Shown here piece after piece: positions 44,819 through 53,489 of a stretch of 64,000 bases of DNA. The notes beneath the pieces were generated by a model, which worked only from the letters and a program-made list of their open reading frames with translations, had not been told where the DNA came from and did not search any database. The translations under genes and the position numbers were made by a program. The stretch is taken from positions 2,046,001-2,110,000 of the forward strand of contig OZ253960.1 of assembly GCA_965267435.1 (NCBI GenBank). The letters are read 5' to 3'. Position 1 is the stretch's first letter, and each line of letters opens with the position of its first letter. Source of the stretch: JAWPMT01 sp965267435. GTDB taxonomy: Bacteria; Bacteroidota; Bacteroidia; Cytophagales; Cyclobacteriaceae.

Positions 44819-46264
44819 ATGGATCCTCAAGAACTATTTCATCAACAATCCCGACGAGACTTCATCAAGAAGACGGGATTGGGCATAGGATCCCTTGCGC
44901 TCTCGCAGCTGCTGGGTGGGAAGGCCTTTGCGGCAAACACGGGCAATGGCGGTGGCGGTATACTGGGGACAGGGCACTTTCCAGCCAAGGCGAAACGCGT
45001 GATTTACCTATTCCAGAGTGGTGGGCCCTCCCAAATAGAGACATTCGACTACAAACCGCTGCTGGACAAATGGCACGGGCAGGAGATACCCGACTCCATT
45101 CGGGGGACCCAGCGCAATTCGGGGATGGTCGCCAGCCAGTCGACATTTCCGTTGGTCAGATCGATCTACGACTTCCAGCAATATGGTCAGTCCGGCGCGT
45201 GGGTGAGCGAGCTCTTCCCCCACACGGCGAAGATTGTCGATGACCTGTGCATCGTCAAATCTGTCTTCACAGAAGCGATCAATCATGAACCTGCTGTCAT
45301 GTTTGTCCAAACCGGTTCGCAGATCAGTGGGCGCCCTTCTATTGGATCGTGGTTGAGCTATGGCCTCGGCTCTGCCAATGAGAACCTACCCAATTTCGTC
45401 GTCATGGTCTCCCACGGCGGCGGGGGGCAGCCACTGAATTCCCTGTCGTGGAGTAACGGCTTCCTTCCCTCCCATCACCAGGGCGTCCAATTCCGCTCTG
45501 GAAAAGACCCTGTACTCTATCTCAACAACCCTCATGGCATAGAGCAAGAGGACCGCCGTAGGGCGCTCGATCGGATCAAACAACTCAACGAACTGCAGAT
45601 GGACCGTTGGGGTGATCCAGAGATCAACTCGAAGATCAATCAGTACGAGATGGCGTTTCGCATGCAGACATCGGTTCCAGATGCCGTTGACATCTCAGGA
45701 GAGCCCGACTATGTCTATGAGATGTACGGCGAAGACGTCAAAAAGCCCGGCTCCTATGCCGCCAATTGTCTACTAGCTCGCAAATTGGCAGAGCGTGATG
45801 TGAAGTTCATCCAGCTCTATCACACAGGATGGGACCAGCACGGCAACTTACCGAGAGGTATTCAGAAGCAGGCAAAAGATACCGACCAGCCGACGGCGGC
45901 ATTGATTCAAGACCTAAAACAAAGAGGCCTATTGGAAGATACTTTGGTTATTTGGGGTGGAGAATTTGGGCGCACCAGTTTCTCGCAGGGACAGCTGACT
46001 GCCACCAATTACGGTCGCGATCACCACCCCGGGTGCTTTACGATGTGGATGGCGGGAGCCGGCGTCAAACCTGGAATGGTGTACGGAGCCACAGATGACT
46101 TCAGCTACAATGTCGTCGAAAAGCCGGTGCATGTACACGATTTTCAGGCCACGCTGATGCACCTCATGGGCGTCGACCACGAGCGACTTACTTTCAAATA
46201 CCAGGGACGGCGATTCCGCCTGACAGACGTTCACGGCCATGTAGTCAAAGACCTCTTGAGTTAA
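44819..46264 (+). CDS. DUF1501 family protein, tandem copy 2
   Basis: A 481-residue DUF1501 protein with RR signal (SRRDFIKKTGLGIGSLALSQLLGG). It is a close full-length paralogue of the gene at 40072: shared segments are VIYLFQSGGPSQIETFDYK, LEDTLVIWGGEFGRTSFSQG, NYGRDHHPGCFTMWMAGAGVKPGM and VHVHDFQATLMHLMGVDHERLTFKYQGRRFRLTDVHGHVVKDLLS. One visible difference is HDFQ in place of HDFH near the C-terminus. It begins eight bases after the DUF1553 stop and ends three bases from the convergent dehydrogenase. The pair duplicates the preceding one as a unit. Confidence 0.88.
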   Translation: MDPQELFHQQSRRDFIKKTGLGIGSLALSQLLGGKAFAANTGNGGGGILGTGHFPAKAKRVIYLFQSGGPSQIETFDYKPLLDKWHGQEIPDSIRGTQRNSGMVASQSTFPLVRSIYDFQQYGQSGAWVSELFPHTAKIVDDLCIVKSVFTEAINHEPAVMFVQTGSQISGRPSIGSWLSYGLGSANENLPNFVVMVSHGGGGQPLNSLSWSNGFLPSHHQGVQFRSGKDPVLYLNNPHGIEQEDRRRALDRIKQLNELQMDRWGDPEINSKINQYEMAFRMQTSVPDAVDISGEPDYVYEMYGEDVKKPGSYAANCLLARKLAERDVKFIQLYHTGWDQHGNLPRGIQKQAKDTDQPTAALIQDLKQRGLLEDTLVIWGGEFGRTSFSQGQLTATNYGRDHHPGCFTMWMAGAGVKPGMVYGATDDFSYNVVEKPVHVHDFQATLMHLMGVDHERLTFKYQGRRFRLTDVHGHVVKDLLS

Positions 46265-46267
46265 GCG

Positions 46268-47278
46268 TCAGAAGTGGACCATCGCCTTAATGACACCGTT
46301 TTCCGGCTTCACCCAATCGTCAAAGTTGGCGATCATGTCTGTGTAGCCCACCTCGTGTGTGATGAATGACGAGGACGGAAAAGCGCCGCTACCCAGGACC
46401 TCTATTACATGTCGAAAGTCCTCCATTGTGGCGTTGCGGCTGCACATGATCGTTGTCTCCTTAGAATGAATGGAGGGATGATGGAAAGACAGCTCGCCAT
46501 TGTACAGGCCGACAAGGATATAGCGGCCGCCATGGGCCATGTACCTGGGACCGGATTCAAGCGCCGCAGGGTGACCCGTGGCGTCAAAAACGGCGGTTGC
46601 CAGATCGCCGCCAGTCAGTTCAAGGATCGTGTCCAGGGCATCATCGTTCACATTCACGACGTAGTCCACCCCTAAGACATCTTTGGCATAAGCCAGTCGC
46701 TGATCATTCATGTCCAGTGCGATCACATTGGCACCCTGCACCTGTGCCATTTTCATGAGGCCCAGTCCAATGGGTCCACACCCGATCACGACGACGAACT
46801 CATCCTCCTCCAGCGCAGCTCGCCGGACAGCATGAGCCCCAATTCCTAAAGGCTCGACGATGGCCATCTGCTCGAGAGATAAACCCGGCGCCGGTATCAA
46901 TAGCCGTTCATCGACTGCAATGTGCTGCTGCATGCCTCCGTCTGTATGAACGCCCAACACTTTCAATGCCTGGCAGCAGTTCGTCTTGCCCTTTCGGCAG
47001 GCGATACAGGTTCCACAATTCACATAGGGCATAACCACGACCTGCTCACCGGTGGCCAGAGATGATCTTTCCGCTACTTCGACCACACTCGCCGCCAACT
47101 CGTGACCGAGAATCCGGGGATAGGTGAAAAACGCCTGATTGCCCGCATAGGCATGCAAATCCGTCCCACAAACACCAACTCGCTCAATCTTGACAAGGGC
47201 CTGGCCACTGTCAGGCCTTGGTGTATCTTTTTGCTTAAGGAGAAACTGTCCTGGCCGTTCACAAACGATGTAATCCAT
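46268..47278 (-). CDS. Zinc-dependent medium-chain alcohol/polyol dehydrogenase
   Basis: A 336-residue MDR dehydrogenase with both zinc sites: catalytic CGVCGTDLHAYAG and GHELAASVVEV, and structural CGTCIACRKGKTNCC. The nucleotide-binding motif is VIGCGPIGLGLMKMA. The layout is like L-threonine or sugar alcohol dehydrogenases. It probably oxidises a sugar or polyol in the cytoplasm. Its stop is three bases from the end of the DUF1501 tandem on the opposite strand, and its start at 47278 is preceded by a palindrome-rich intergenic stretch. The substrate cannot be named. Confidence 0.9.
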   Translation of the reverse strand: MDYIVCERPGQFLLKQKDTPRPDSGQALVKIERVGVCGTDLHAYAGNQAFFTYPRILGHELAASVVEVAERSSLATGEQVVVMPYVNCGTCIACRKGKTNCCQALKVLGVHTDGGMQQHIAVDERLLIPAPGLSLEQMAIVEPLGIGAHAVRRAALEEDEFVVVIGCGPIGLGLMKMAQVQGANVIALDMNDQRLAYAKDVLGVDYVVNVNDDALDTILELTGGDLATAVFDATGHPAALESGPRYMAHGGRYILVGLYNGELSFHHPSIHSKETTIMCSRNATMEDFRHVIEVLGSGAFPSSSFITHEVGYTDMIANFDDWVKPENGVIKAMVHF

Positions 47279-47352
47279 GGGTTCAATTTAGCGAGATACT
47301 CATATTCCAAGGGGCCAGATACCACAAAAAAGGTTGAATCTGCAGTTGTGCC

Positions 47353-47615
47353 GCCGTTGGTGTTTTCACCAACGGCTTTGATCTCAATCATCTCATCAGA
47401 CTTGTTCGTGAAAACACCACAGAGGCTAAAAATCTCCCCCTCGAGGGCCGTCCCCAAACGCGGGAAAGGGGGGTGACTTGTCGCCAAATTGATTTCCTCA
47501 CCCTCCTAACCTCCCTCCAAGGGAGGGACTTATTACCTGCAACCGACGCCGTGCCCACTTCTTTTGGTTCAATTCGCACTAAGTTGACGGCCATGGTGAG
47601 AACACCAACAGTGGC
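47353..47615. repeat. Palindrome cluster, left of the DUF1349-like gene (three copies)
   Basis: Copy 1 is a perfect 24-base hairpin, GCCGTTGGTG-TTTT-CACCAACGGC (47353-47376). Copies 2 (47404-47426, GTTCGTG-AAAA-CACCAC) and 3 (47593-47615, ATGGTG-AGAA-CACCAAC) share the same core on the opposite strand and are followed by AGAGGC or AGTGGC. The rest of the 423-base gap (47279-47701) has a CCTCCCTCCAAGGGAGGG palindrome near 47510 and no gene. Confidence 0.65.
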
Positions 47616-47701
47616 TAGACAGTGACAAAAGGTCAAAAGTGGTAAGGAATTGGCTCATCTGCCGGTAACAACAAATAACATAGCATCCCGTTGTACCTAA
47701 C

Positions 47702-48403
47702 ATGAAGCCGCTCACTAGCTCCCTCTCAATCCTCCTTACATTCTCCTTATTTTTCGTCGGCTGCTCAAGCTCCGATGATGACGATGATCTGACGCCTGGA
47801 GATGGCGATTGGTCACTAGGCACCTACCAATTTTATTCATTGAGCCCGGTAGTCTTCGGACTGACCGAAGAAGGCACTGATCTCAGGCTAGACCTGACAC
47901 AAAACGCTATCTGGTTTCAAGGCGATCAGGCTGGTCTGCTCTACACCGAAATCACAGGCGACTTCTCCATGAGTGCCACCGTCAGGGCCCAGCGATCCTC
48001 AGACAACACACAAGCACCTGACTGCAATGTCTGCCTTGGTGGACTCATGGCACGAAATCCTGACGATGCCAGCGGCGAGAACTATGTCCACATTGTGGTC
48101 GGGAGAAACCCTGCCGGTGTGGGTGTGGAAACGAAAACCACCCTGAACAGCGTCTCGACCTTCACTCCTTACGACGACAATCTATCCGAGGCAGAGTTGC
48201 GGATGACCCGGGATGGTGACTCCTTCACCCTTTATCGCAGGGATGTGGGAAGTACACGCCCCTGGACTGCCGTTGAGACTTACGAGCGTCCTGACCTCCC
48301 GGAGACCCTGCAGGTGGGATTCAATATCTATACCTCCGTTACTAGATCGACGGTGGCGGATTTGAGTGTCGCATTTGAGGGTATCGACCTTACCAACCAG
48401 TAG
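47702..48403 (+). CDS. DUF1349-like lipoprotein
   Basis: A 233-residue secreted lipoprotein: signal MKPLTSSLSILLTFSLFFVGC, then a run of acidic residues (SSSDDDDDLTPGDGD), typical of surface-exposed Bacteroidota lipoproteins. The body is a beta-sandwich of the DUF1349/LamG kind (WFQGDQAGLLYTEITGDFSMSATVRAQ, CLGGLMARN, ENYVHIVVG, SFTLYRRDVGS, QVGFNIYTSV), as seen in glycan-binding domains. It may bind or present carbohydrate. It is a single gene with copies of the same palindromic repeat on both sides. Confidence 0.72.
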   Translation: MKPLTSSLSILLTFSLFFVGCSSSDDDDDLTPGDGDWSLGTYQFYSLSPVVFGLTEEGTDLRLDLTQNAIWFQGDQAGLLYTEITGDFSMSATVRAQRSSDNTQAPDCNVCLGGLMARNPDDASGENYVHIVVGRNPAGVGVETKTTLNSVSTFTPYDDNLSEAELRMTRDGDSFTLYRRDVGSTRPWTAVETYERPDLPETLQVGFNIYTSVTRSTVADLSVAFEGIDLTNQ

Positions 48404-48411
48404 CCAGGCTC

Positions 48412-48473
48412 TTCGTGAAAACACCAACAGTGGCAGAGTCAGGTGGTTGGTGAAAACACCAACTGCGGCAGAG
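48412..48473. repeat. Palindrome cluster, right of the DUF1349-like gene (two copies)
   Basis: Two tandem copies: TTCGTG-AAAA-CACCAAC with AGTGGCAGAG (48412-48438) and GTTGGTG-AAAA-CACCAAC with TGCGGCAGAG (48446-48473). The second is a perfect 7-bp-arm hairpin. They match the copies at 47353-47615. Confidence 0.65.
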
Positions 48474-48531
48474 AACGGTATTCGGATTTTGAAGACGAAA
48501 ATGGTCATCCTCAAGGGAAGTAGGAATGAAG

Positions 48532-49191
48532 CTACTCCAACGAGCTCATGATCTTGTCGTAGATCGGGAAATTGTCGGGGATCATCACGAGTTCTCCATT
48601 GCGCACTTCTCCTTTGTAGTTAGTGCCATCCGTCACTTTCTTGATCACACCGTCTGAGTTGACGAAGAAGTTCTTGGGGTAGCCATTGATCCCTAATTGG
48701 TCGTACAGTTCCTCGGCATTACTGATGATCGTGTACTCAAGCGGGAACCTGCTGAGGATCCTCTCGACCTTCTTTTTAGACTCGGGCGCAAAAGCGATGA
48801 AGACGGTCTGCCCGTCATCGTACTTCTCCTTCAGCTCGTTCAACTCAGGAAACTCCTCGATGCAAGGCTTACAAGTGACACTCCAAAAGTTAATATGGAC
48901 TTTCTTACCTGCCAGCGCACTACTGTTGATGGTGGTGCCTGAGAGGTCGGCATACTCAAAATCCGGAAGGTTTTGACCAGTGTACTTTTTGATAAAGGCG
49001 ACATCACCAGTCGGCTCGGGCTCTTCACCCTCTTTGAGATTTTCAATTTTGACGACGAAGCCCTTTGCTTCAAGTGTAGTCTTTTGTTTGATGACTGTGC
49101 TGTCACTGGGATCTCCATTGATCGTCACTTCTATTTGGGCGTGTGCCCATCCCGACACCATGACCAATAGGATAAGTACAAGTTTTTTCAT
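48532..49191 (-). CDS. Thioredoxin-fold (TlpA/ResA-type) periplasmic protein
   Basis: From the ATG at 49191 this is a 219-residue protein with a Sec signal (MKKLVLILLVMVSGWAHAQ). The frame is open 63 codons further upstream, but that part overlaps the divergent promoter region and the neighbouring gene start and has no signal. The thioredoxin fold spans about residues 75-219: INFWSVTCKPCIEEFPELNELKEKY has the redox CxPC motif, followed by a TlpA-type beta-strand (TVFIAFAP) and the cis-Pro loop INGYPKNFFVN. It probably reduces or maintains thiols of periplasmic proteins. Head-to-head with the metallo-hydrolase gene; the 162-base gap (49192-49353) holds both promoters. Confidence 0.87.
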   Translation of the reverse strand: MKKLVLILLVMVSGWAHAQIEVTINGDPSDSTVIKQKTTLEAKGFVVKIENLKEGEEPEPTGDVAFIKKYTGQNLPDFEYADLSGTTINSSALAGKKVHINFWSVTCKPCIEEFPELNELKEKYDDGQTVFIAFAPESKKKVERILSRFPLEYTIISNAEELYDQLGINGYPKNFFVNSDGVIKKVTDGTNYKGEVRNGELVMIPDNFPIYDKIMSSLE

Positions 49192-49353
49192 GTTTTGTGT
49201 ATTTCCAGATTTTGGAACTGCAAAACTAAAAACAAGGTTTGAAAACGGAGTACAAGGACGGCCCCGGCAGTTGAGGTAACGTCGCGTGTAGTACTGAGTA
49301 AAGTCATTTCGGGATTTCAGTGATCCTCGTATCTTGAATGAAAATCCAAAGTC

Positions 49354-50052
49354 ATGATGCGAATCACATACCTGGGGCACTCGTGTTTTTCAATAGACCT
49401 GGGCTCCAATTCCATTCTCATAGATCCTTTCATACGCGAAAACCCCCTTGCGGAGCACATCAACACCGATTCGCTCAAACCCTCTCATATATTCCTCACC
49501 CATGGACATTCCGATCACGTGGCAGATGCCGAGTACATCGCCAGGAATGCGGCCTGTCCAATCATAGCCTCATTTGAGATTGCCAATTGGTTTGAAGCCC
49601 GCGGTATCCACAGTATACCAATGAATATCGGTGGTGAGATGGATCTGGACTTTGCGAAGGTGAAGATGGTCAAAGCGATGCACTCAAGCAGTCTACCTGA
49701 CGGATCCTATGGAGGCGAGGCAGCGGGCTTCCTCATTGAGACATCCGACGGGCTGATTTACCACGCCGGTGATACAGCCGTCACCCAGGACATGACATTT
49801 CTAAAGCACTTCTACGGACCCATCGACGGGGCTATACTCCCGATTGGGGATGTCTTCACCATGGGCGTGAAAGATGCTACTCTCGCAGCTGAACTGATCG
49901 AATGCGAGAACGTCATTGGTTGTCATTACGATACTTTCCCACAGATCAAAATTGACAAAGAGGCCGCCAAGAAATTGTTTGAGGATAGTGGCAGAAAGCT
50001 GCTACTACCCGCAATTGGTGAGTCTGTAGAATTGCCGTCAGTATTGGTCTGA
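49354..50052 (+). CDS. Metal-dependent hydrolase, metallo-beta-lactamase fold (UPF0173)
   Basis: A 232-residue protein, the usual size for the UPF0173 family. The metal-binding HxHxDH motif is THGHSDHVADAE; further ligands are in YHAGDTAVTQDM and the C-terminal CHYDTFPQI. It begins MRITYLGHSCFSI (a second Met one codon downstream of the first), the family opening. No signal peptide is present, so it is cytoplasmic. The family is widely conserved and its physiological substrate is unclear. It converges with the AlkB-type gene after 12 bases. Confidence 0.92.
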   Translation: MMRITYLGHSCFSIDLGSNSILIDPFIRENPLAEHINTDSLKPSHIFLTHGHSDHVADAEYIARNAACPIIASFEIANWFEARGIHSIPMNIGGEMDLDFAKVKMVKAMHSSSLPDGSYGGEAAGFLIETSDGLIYHAGDTAVTQDMTFLKHFYGPIDGAILPIGDVFTMGVKDATLAAELIECENVIGCHYDTFPQIKIDKEAAKKLFEDSGRKLLLPAIGESVELPSVLV

Positions 50053-50064
50053 AAGCGCGGTAAA

Positions 50065-50664
50065 CTAGTGTCTTCCTGTCGTCCTAAAGGTCAGGTTGAA
50101 TCGGGGCGGAACATCCTCTTCGCTAGGCAAAAGGGCATGCTGATACCGCTCCTGAAATCCCGCGCCCATGAGGACCATGCTGCCAGAAGGTAGGTCCAGC
50201 AATCTTGGAGTTTCCCTGTCATCCCTTCGGAAACCAAAAACCCGTGTCCCGCCAAGGCTCAACGAGGGAATGGAGCTTGTATCTCCAAACGCCGCAAGGT
50301 CAGCATGCCAATCGACATGGGCTATCCCATCAGCGTAGTAAATGCATACGCAAACTTCGTAGGTCTTTCCGGTATGCCGCTCAATCTGCTGTCGAAGAGG
50401 TGTCATCCACTGCGGCCAGGGTATTGTCTTACCGTGTAGTGACATATCGCTCGTGATACCGTGATCCGCAAATATCAACTTGGGAGTCAGCATGGGAATG
50501 ACTTGGCCATCGGCGAGCAAGATGTCTTGCTCAAATTCATAGAGCAATCCTTCCAGTTCACCGAATAACTCTTCAGACTGCTGAGAAGACAAAAACTGCT
50601 CGTAGTAGAAGACCTCTGCATCACCTACCAGGCTCTTTGTCGCGTCAGAATCACCGTTGTTCAT
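50065..50664 (-). CDS. AlkB-type 2-oxoglutarate/Fe(II) dioxygenase
   Basis: From the ATG at 50664 this is a 199-residue protein. Iron ligands are in VDWHADLAAFG (HxD) and the distal His in YQHALLPS; the 2-oxoglutarate-binding arginine is in RFNLTFRTTGR. IYYADGIAHVDWHAD and SLSLGGTRVFGFRR are the conserved strands of the AlkB family. These enzymes directly demethylate alkylated bases in DNA or RNA. The frame extends further up but into the LytTR gene; other possible starts are an ATG at 50706. It is co-directional with the response regulator gene but 91 bases after it. Confidence 0.9.
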   Translation of the reverse strand: MNNGDSDATKSLVGDAEVFYYEQFLSSQQSEELFGELEGLLYEFEQDILLADGQVIPMLTPKLIFADHGITSDMSLHGKTIPWPQWMTPLRQQIERHTGKTYEVCVCIYYADGIAHVDWHADLAAFGDTSSIPSLSLGGTRVFGFRRDDRETPRLLDLPSGSMVLMGAGFQERYQHALLPSEEDVPPRFNLTFRTTGRH

Positions 50665-50755
50665 AAGCCCTGCATTTTGAGAACTGTAACTCCCAAGATA
50701 CCGCATCCCATCCTGATCGTAACGGTGAAGACGAGAGATCTCATGCCAACAGCAC

Positions 50756-51493
50756 TCAAAAGTCGCCAAACAATTGGGAGACGCGCTGGCGCTGTGTCCT
50801 GCTGACAGGAACCTCATCTCCATTGGTAAGAACGAGGAAGCCTCCATCCTTTTTGACATATCGTTCGAGTTTATGCTTGTTGACCAGATGGGACTGATGG
50901 ACCCTCACAAAGTCGTGGTCCTTCAGGAGGTCATAGTAATATCCCAAATTCTTCGATGTCATAATCTCTTCTCCCGAGCTAAGGTGAAATCTGCAGTAGT
51001 TGCTGTCCGCCTGCAGGCGAAGAACCTGGTGCAACGGCACCAGACGAATTTCATCTGTAAGGCTCAGGGCAATCTTCTTCTCATCTTGATTGAGAAAGGC
51101 ACCGAGGTTCTTGAATCGCTCCTCCTGGCGTTCGCTGGTGATCTCCAGCCGAGTGACAGCCTCTTTCAACTCCTCGCGATCAATGGGCTTTAGTAGGTAA
51201 TCCAGGGCGCTGAATTTGATGGCCTTCAGGGCGTACGCATCATAGGCTGTAACGAATATGACTTTGAAAGGCACCTGACCTGCGTCCAGCAATGTGAAGC
51301 CATTGCCCCCCGGCATTTCAATATCCAAAAAGACGACCTCCGGAGAGGCAGTCTTGATCAAATGCTGGGCTTCACTGACATTGGCCGCCTCCCCCAGTAC
51401 ATTTATCTGAGGGCAGTACTTCGCCAACATCGTGATCAGATTCTCGCGATTGTTGTGTTCGTCGTCGACAACGATGGCCGTAAACTGTCTCAT
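50756..51493 (-). CDS. LytTR-family response regulator
   Basis: A 245-residue regulator with an N-terminal receiver domain (IVVDDEHNNRE; phosphorylation site D57 in VFLDIEMPGGNG; conserved VTAYDAYALKAIKF and LKPIDREE) and a C-terminal LytTR DNA-binding domain at about 145-245 (LSLTDEIRLVPLHQVLRLQADSNYCRFHLSSG, DFVRVHQSHLVNKHKLERYVKKDGGFLVL). Its start directly follows the kinase stop (51493/51494), so they form one two-component operon. The targets are unknown; LytTR sites are usually direct repeats, which I did not locate. Confidence 0.95.
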   Translation of the reverse strand: MRQFTAIVVDDEHNNRENLITMLAKYCPQINVLGEAANVSEAQHLIKTASPEVVFLDIEMPGGNGFTLLDAGQVPFKVIFVTAYDAYALKAIKFSALDYLLKPIDREELKEAVTRLEITSERQEERFKNLGAFLNQDEKKIALSLTDEIRLVPLHQVLRLQADSNYCRFHLSSGEEIMTSKNLGYYYDLLKDHDFVRVHQSHLVNKHKLERYVKKDGGFLVLTNGDEVPVSRTQRQRVSQLFGDF

Positions 51494-53059
51494 CTACAGA
51501 TCAAGAGGTAATCGAATCTCAACAATAAATCCCTGGTCGCTGGTAGCCCGGGCCTTCACGTCCGCATCCGCACCGCCAGCTTGCTTGCGAATAATGTCCA
51601 GTCTGCTTCTTCCCAAGGCCATGCCTTTCCCCTCTTCAAATTGTGGTGAGGAAGGTTTGCCATTGTCGGCCACCTTGAGAATCAATTGATCATTGCGCTG
51701 GCCCACGTTTATCGTGATCTCATTGGCGCCATGCTTATGGATCCCGTGAATAACTGCATTTTCCAGGTAAGGCTGGAGGATCATATTGGGTACCAGGCTA
51801 TTCATGTCCACCGAATTATCGAGCTCAATTTGGAAAGTAAAAGGGCTACGCATGTTTTCCAACTCCAGATAAAGTCTTGACAGGTTTATCTCGTCCTCCA
51901 ATGAATGCAGGGCCTCATCGGATTGCGCCAAAACCGTTCGCAGCAGCTTGGAAAGCTTGACAATGTAGTCATTGGCTTTCTCGATTTCGCTACGGTTGAA
52001 AAGATTTTGAATGGCGTTGAGGGCATTGAAGAGGAAATGCGGATTGAGCTGAGCTCGTACCGCCTTCAATTCCGCATCGGCGAGCTGCTTTAGAAGCTCT
52101 GCGCTTTCGAGCTTCCTCCGGGCATTGACACGATAGAAAAGGAAGGCACCAAGGACCACGCCAAAGCCCCCAAGCATGTAGTACCCTCCCTGCTTCCAAA
52201 ATGAGTATTGAATGGTGTAGGTATACGTCAGCTGATTCAACCCATACTTCTTGCCACCGTGTCCAATAGTGATGGTGTAAGTGCCGGGCTTGTTCGTACC
52301 CAAATAATAGCTGGTCTGGTCATTGAAGCTCCTTTCTGTTCGAAGGAAGTCAACGGACTCTCCGTTTCTGACGACCTCCACACTCGGTGCATTGGACACA
52401 AATGAGAGCATACCAACGTCTTGAGGCAGGACCGGGTTCAGCGGTCTGCCACCATCGTCCAGTCGGCGGGCAAAACCCTGTTCAAGCCAATAGTCGTAGG
52501 ACTTTTGCTCTTTGTCATCACTACCAAAGAGATTGGCCATGGCTTCATTGGTATAGATCTCGCGCTCATCAATCTCATCATTTTCCAGGAAAAGGTGCAG
52601 AGATATCGGCTCATGGTCCACGCGCCATTGAAATTCGAGCGTAGCAGGGGGTATGTCGTCGCCATAATTATCGTCCCGAACGACCGTCAATCGATCAAAT
52701 GCGCCTCCAGCGTATGAAATACTACCTACGTACCCCACTGTTCTACCCTGGTAGGAATAGTTGAAGTTTTCAATATCTCTGGGAGAAGAATTTCCCCTCA
52801 TCATCATGAAGTCATCCGCATTCGTCGTGTTGACGGACGGCAGAAAGAGTATGATTTGCGATCGATAGGGTAACACGAGGTTGATAGGGAGTCCATCGGA
52901 ATCGAAGCCATCACATATGGTCGCAATATCCACGGGTCTATCATTGGCATAGTCTTGGACCTTGATGCCCAAAGGAATGGGCCCGCTGGAAACAACTTCG
53001 GTTTGTGCCAGGACGGAGGCACAAACCAAAGTAAGAAGGAAGCTAATTGAACTTCGCAT
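51494..53059 (-). CDS. LytS-type sensor histidine kinase
   Basis: From the ATG at 53059 (MRSSISFLLTLVCASVLAQ, a Sec signal) this is a 521-residue sensor. A periplasmic region of about 270 residues follows, including a beta-sandwich near the membrane (VEVVRNGESVDFLRTERSFND...). One membrane helix (YYMLGGFGVVLGAFLFY) leads through a coiled coil into the His_kinase domain, LNPHFLFNALNAIQNLF (phospho-accepting His about 341), and an HATPase region with QPYLENAVIHGI and VADNGKPS. It should sense an extracellular signal and phosphorylate the LytTR partner. The 16 codons before the chosen start add no signal and are probably untranslated. Confidence 0.93.
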   Translation of the reverse strand: MRSSISFLLTLVCASVLAQTEVVSSGPIPLGIKVQDYANDRPVDIATICDGFDSDGLPINLVLPYRSQIILFLPSVNTTNADDFMMMRGNSSPRDIENFNYSYQGRTVGYVGSISYAGGAFDRLTVVRDDNYGDDIPPATLEFQWRVDHEPISLHLFLENDEIDEREIYTNEAMANLFGSDDKEQKSYDYWLEQGFARRLDDGGRPLNPVLPQDVGMLSFVSNAPSVEVVRNGESVDFLRTERSFNDQTSYYLGTNKPGTYTITIGHGGKKYGLNQLTYTYTIQYSFWKQGGYYMLGGFGVVLGAFLFYRVNARRKLESAELLKQLADAELKAVRAQLNPHFLFNALNAIQNLFNRSEIEKANDYIVKLSKLLRTVLAQSDEALHSLEDEINLSRLYLELENMRSPFTFQIELDNSVDMNSLVPNMILQPYLENAVIHGIHKHGANEITINVGQRNDQLILKVADNGKPSSPQFEEGKGMALGRSRLDIIRKQAGGADADVKARATSDQGFIVEIRLPLDL

Positions 53060-53250
53060 GTTTTTGAGTTTTTGATTTGATGCGAAGTAAGGGGTCATCT
53101 CGGTCAATTTTTGGAGCGATGAGGATTCGGTAGTGTTGAATGAGGATTCGGTAATGAGTCGTTGACGAACTTAGGTCAACTAGCTGTTTCTCGCAACTCT
53201 GGGTGGTGCCGTCAATGTTGGGGGCGGCATAAGCGGACGCTTGTGCCAGG

Positions 53251-53358
53251 TTAAGAATATATCCTTGCCGTGCTCTTGCGTACCTCTTCGATGTCGAGGG
53301 TCATTGTCCGCCGCTCTTGTCTGGCAAACATCTCCATTTGATCATCAGAGTGAGAAAA
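53251..53358 (-). pseudogene. Decayed 3' end of a second penicillin acylase copy
   Basis: On the minus strand this stretch reads SHSDDQMEMFARQERRTM, then TLDIEEVRKSTARIYS and a stop at 53251. It is nearly identical to the last residues of the intact acylase gene (PHYDDQMEMFARQERRTM, TLDIDEVRKSAARIYS, then PK). DNA identity is high over about 95 bases, with differences mostly at codon third positions. No upstream coding sequence remains: the next 130 bases towards the intact gene are unrelated. The rest of the 430-base gap (53060-53489) holds no gene. Confidence 0.8.
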
Positions 53359-53489
53359 TGGCCGTAAGCATAAGCCGAAGACGAACGTAGCCCAGCTCGG
53401 CTTGCGGGAGTGAAGGCTGAGGCATGCACGAGGCGGCCTGTGTGGTTGACCGGCGGGATAGCCTGGAGGGCCTTCTAAATCTTCACCTA

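Noticed and set aside
47353..47376. Intrinsic terminator for the dehydrogenase
   Set aside because: The hairpin lies upstream of that gene's start, not after its stop, and belongs to a five-copy repeat family.
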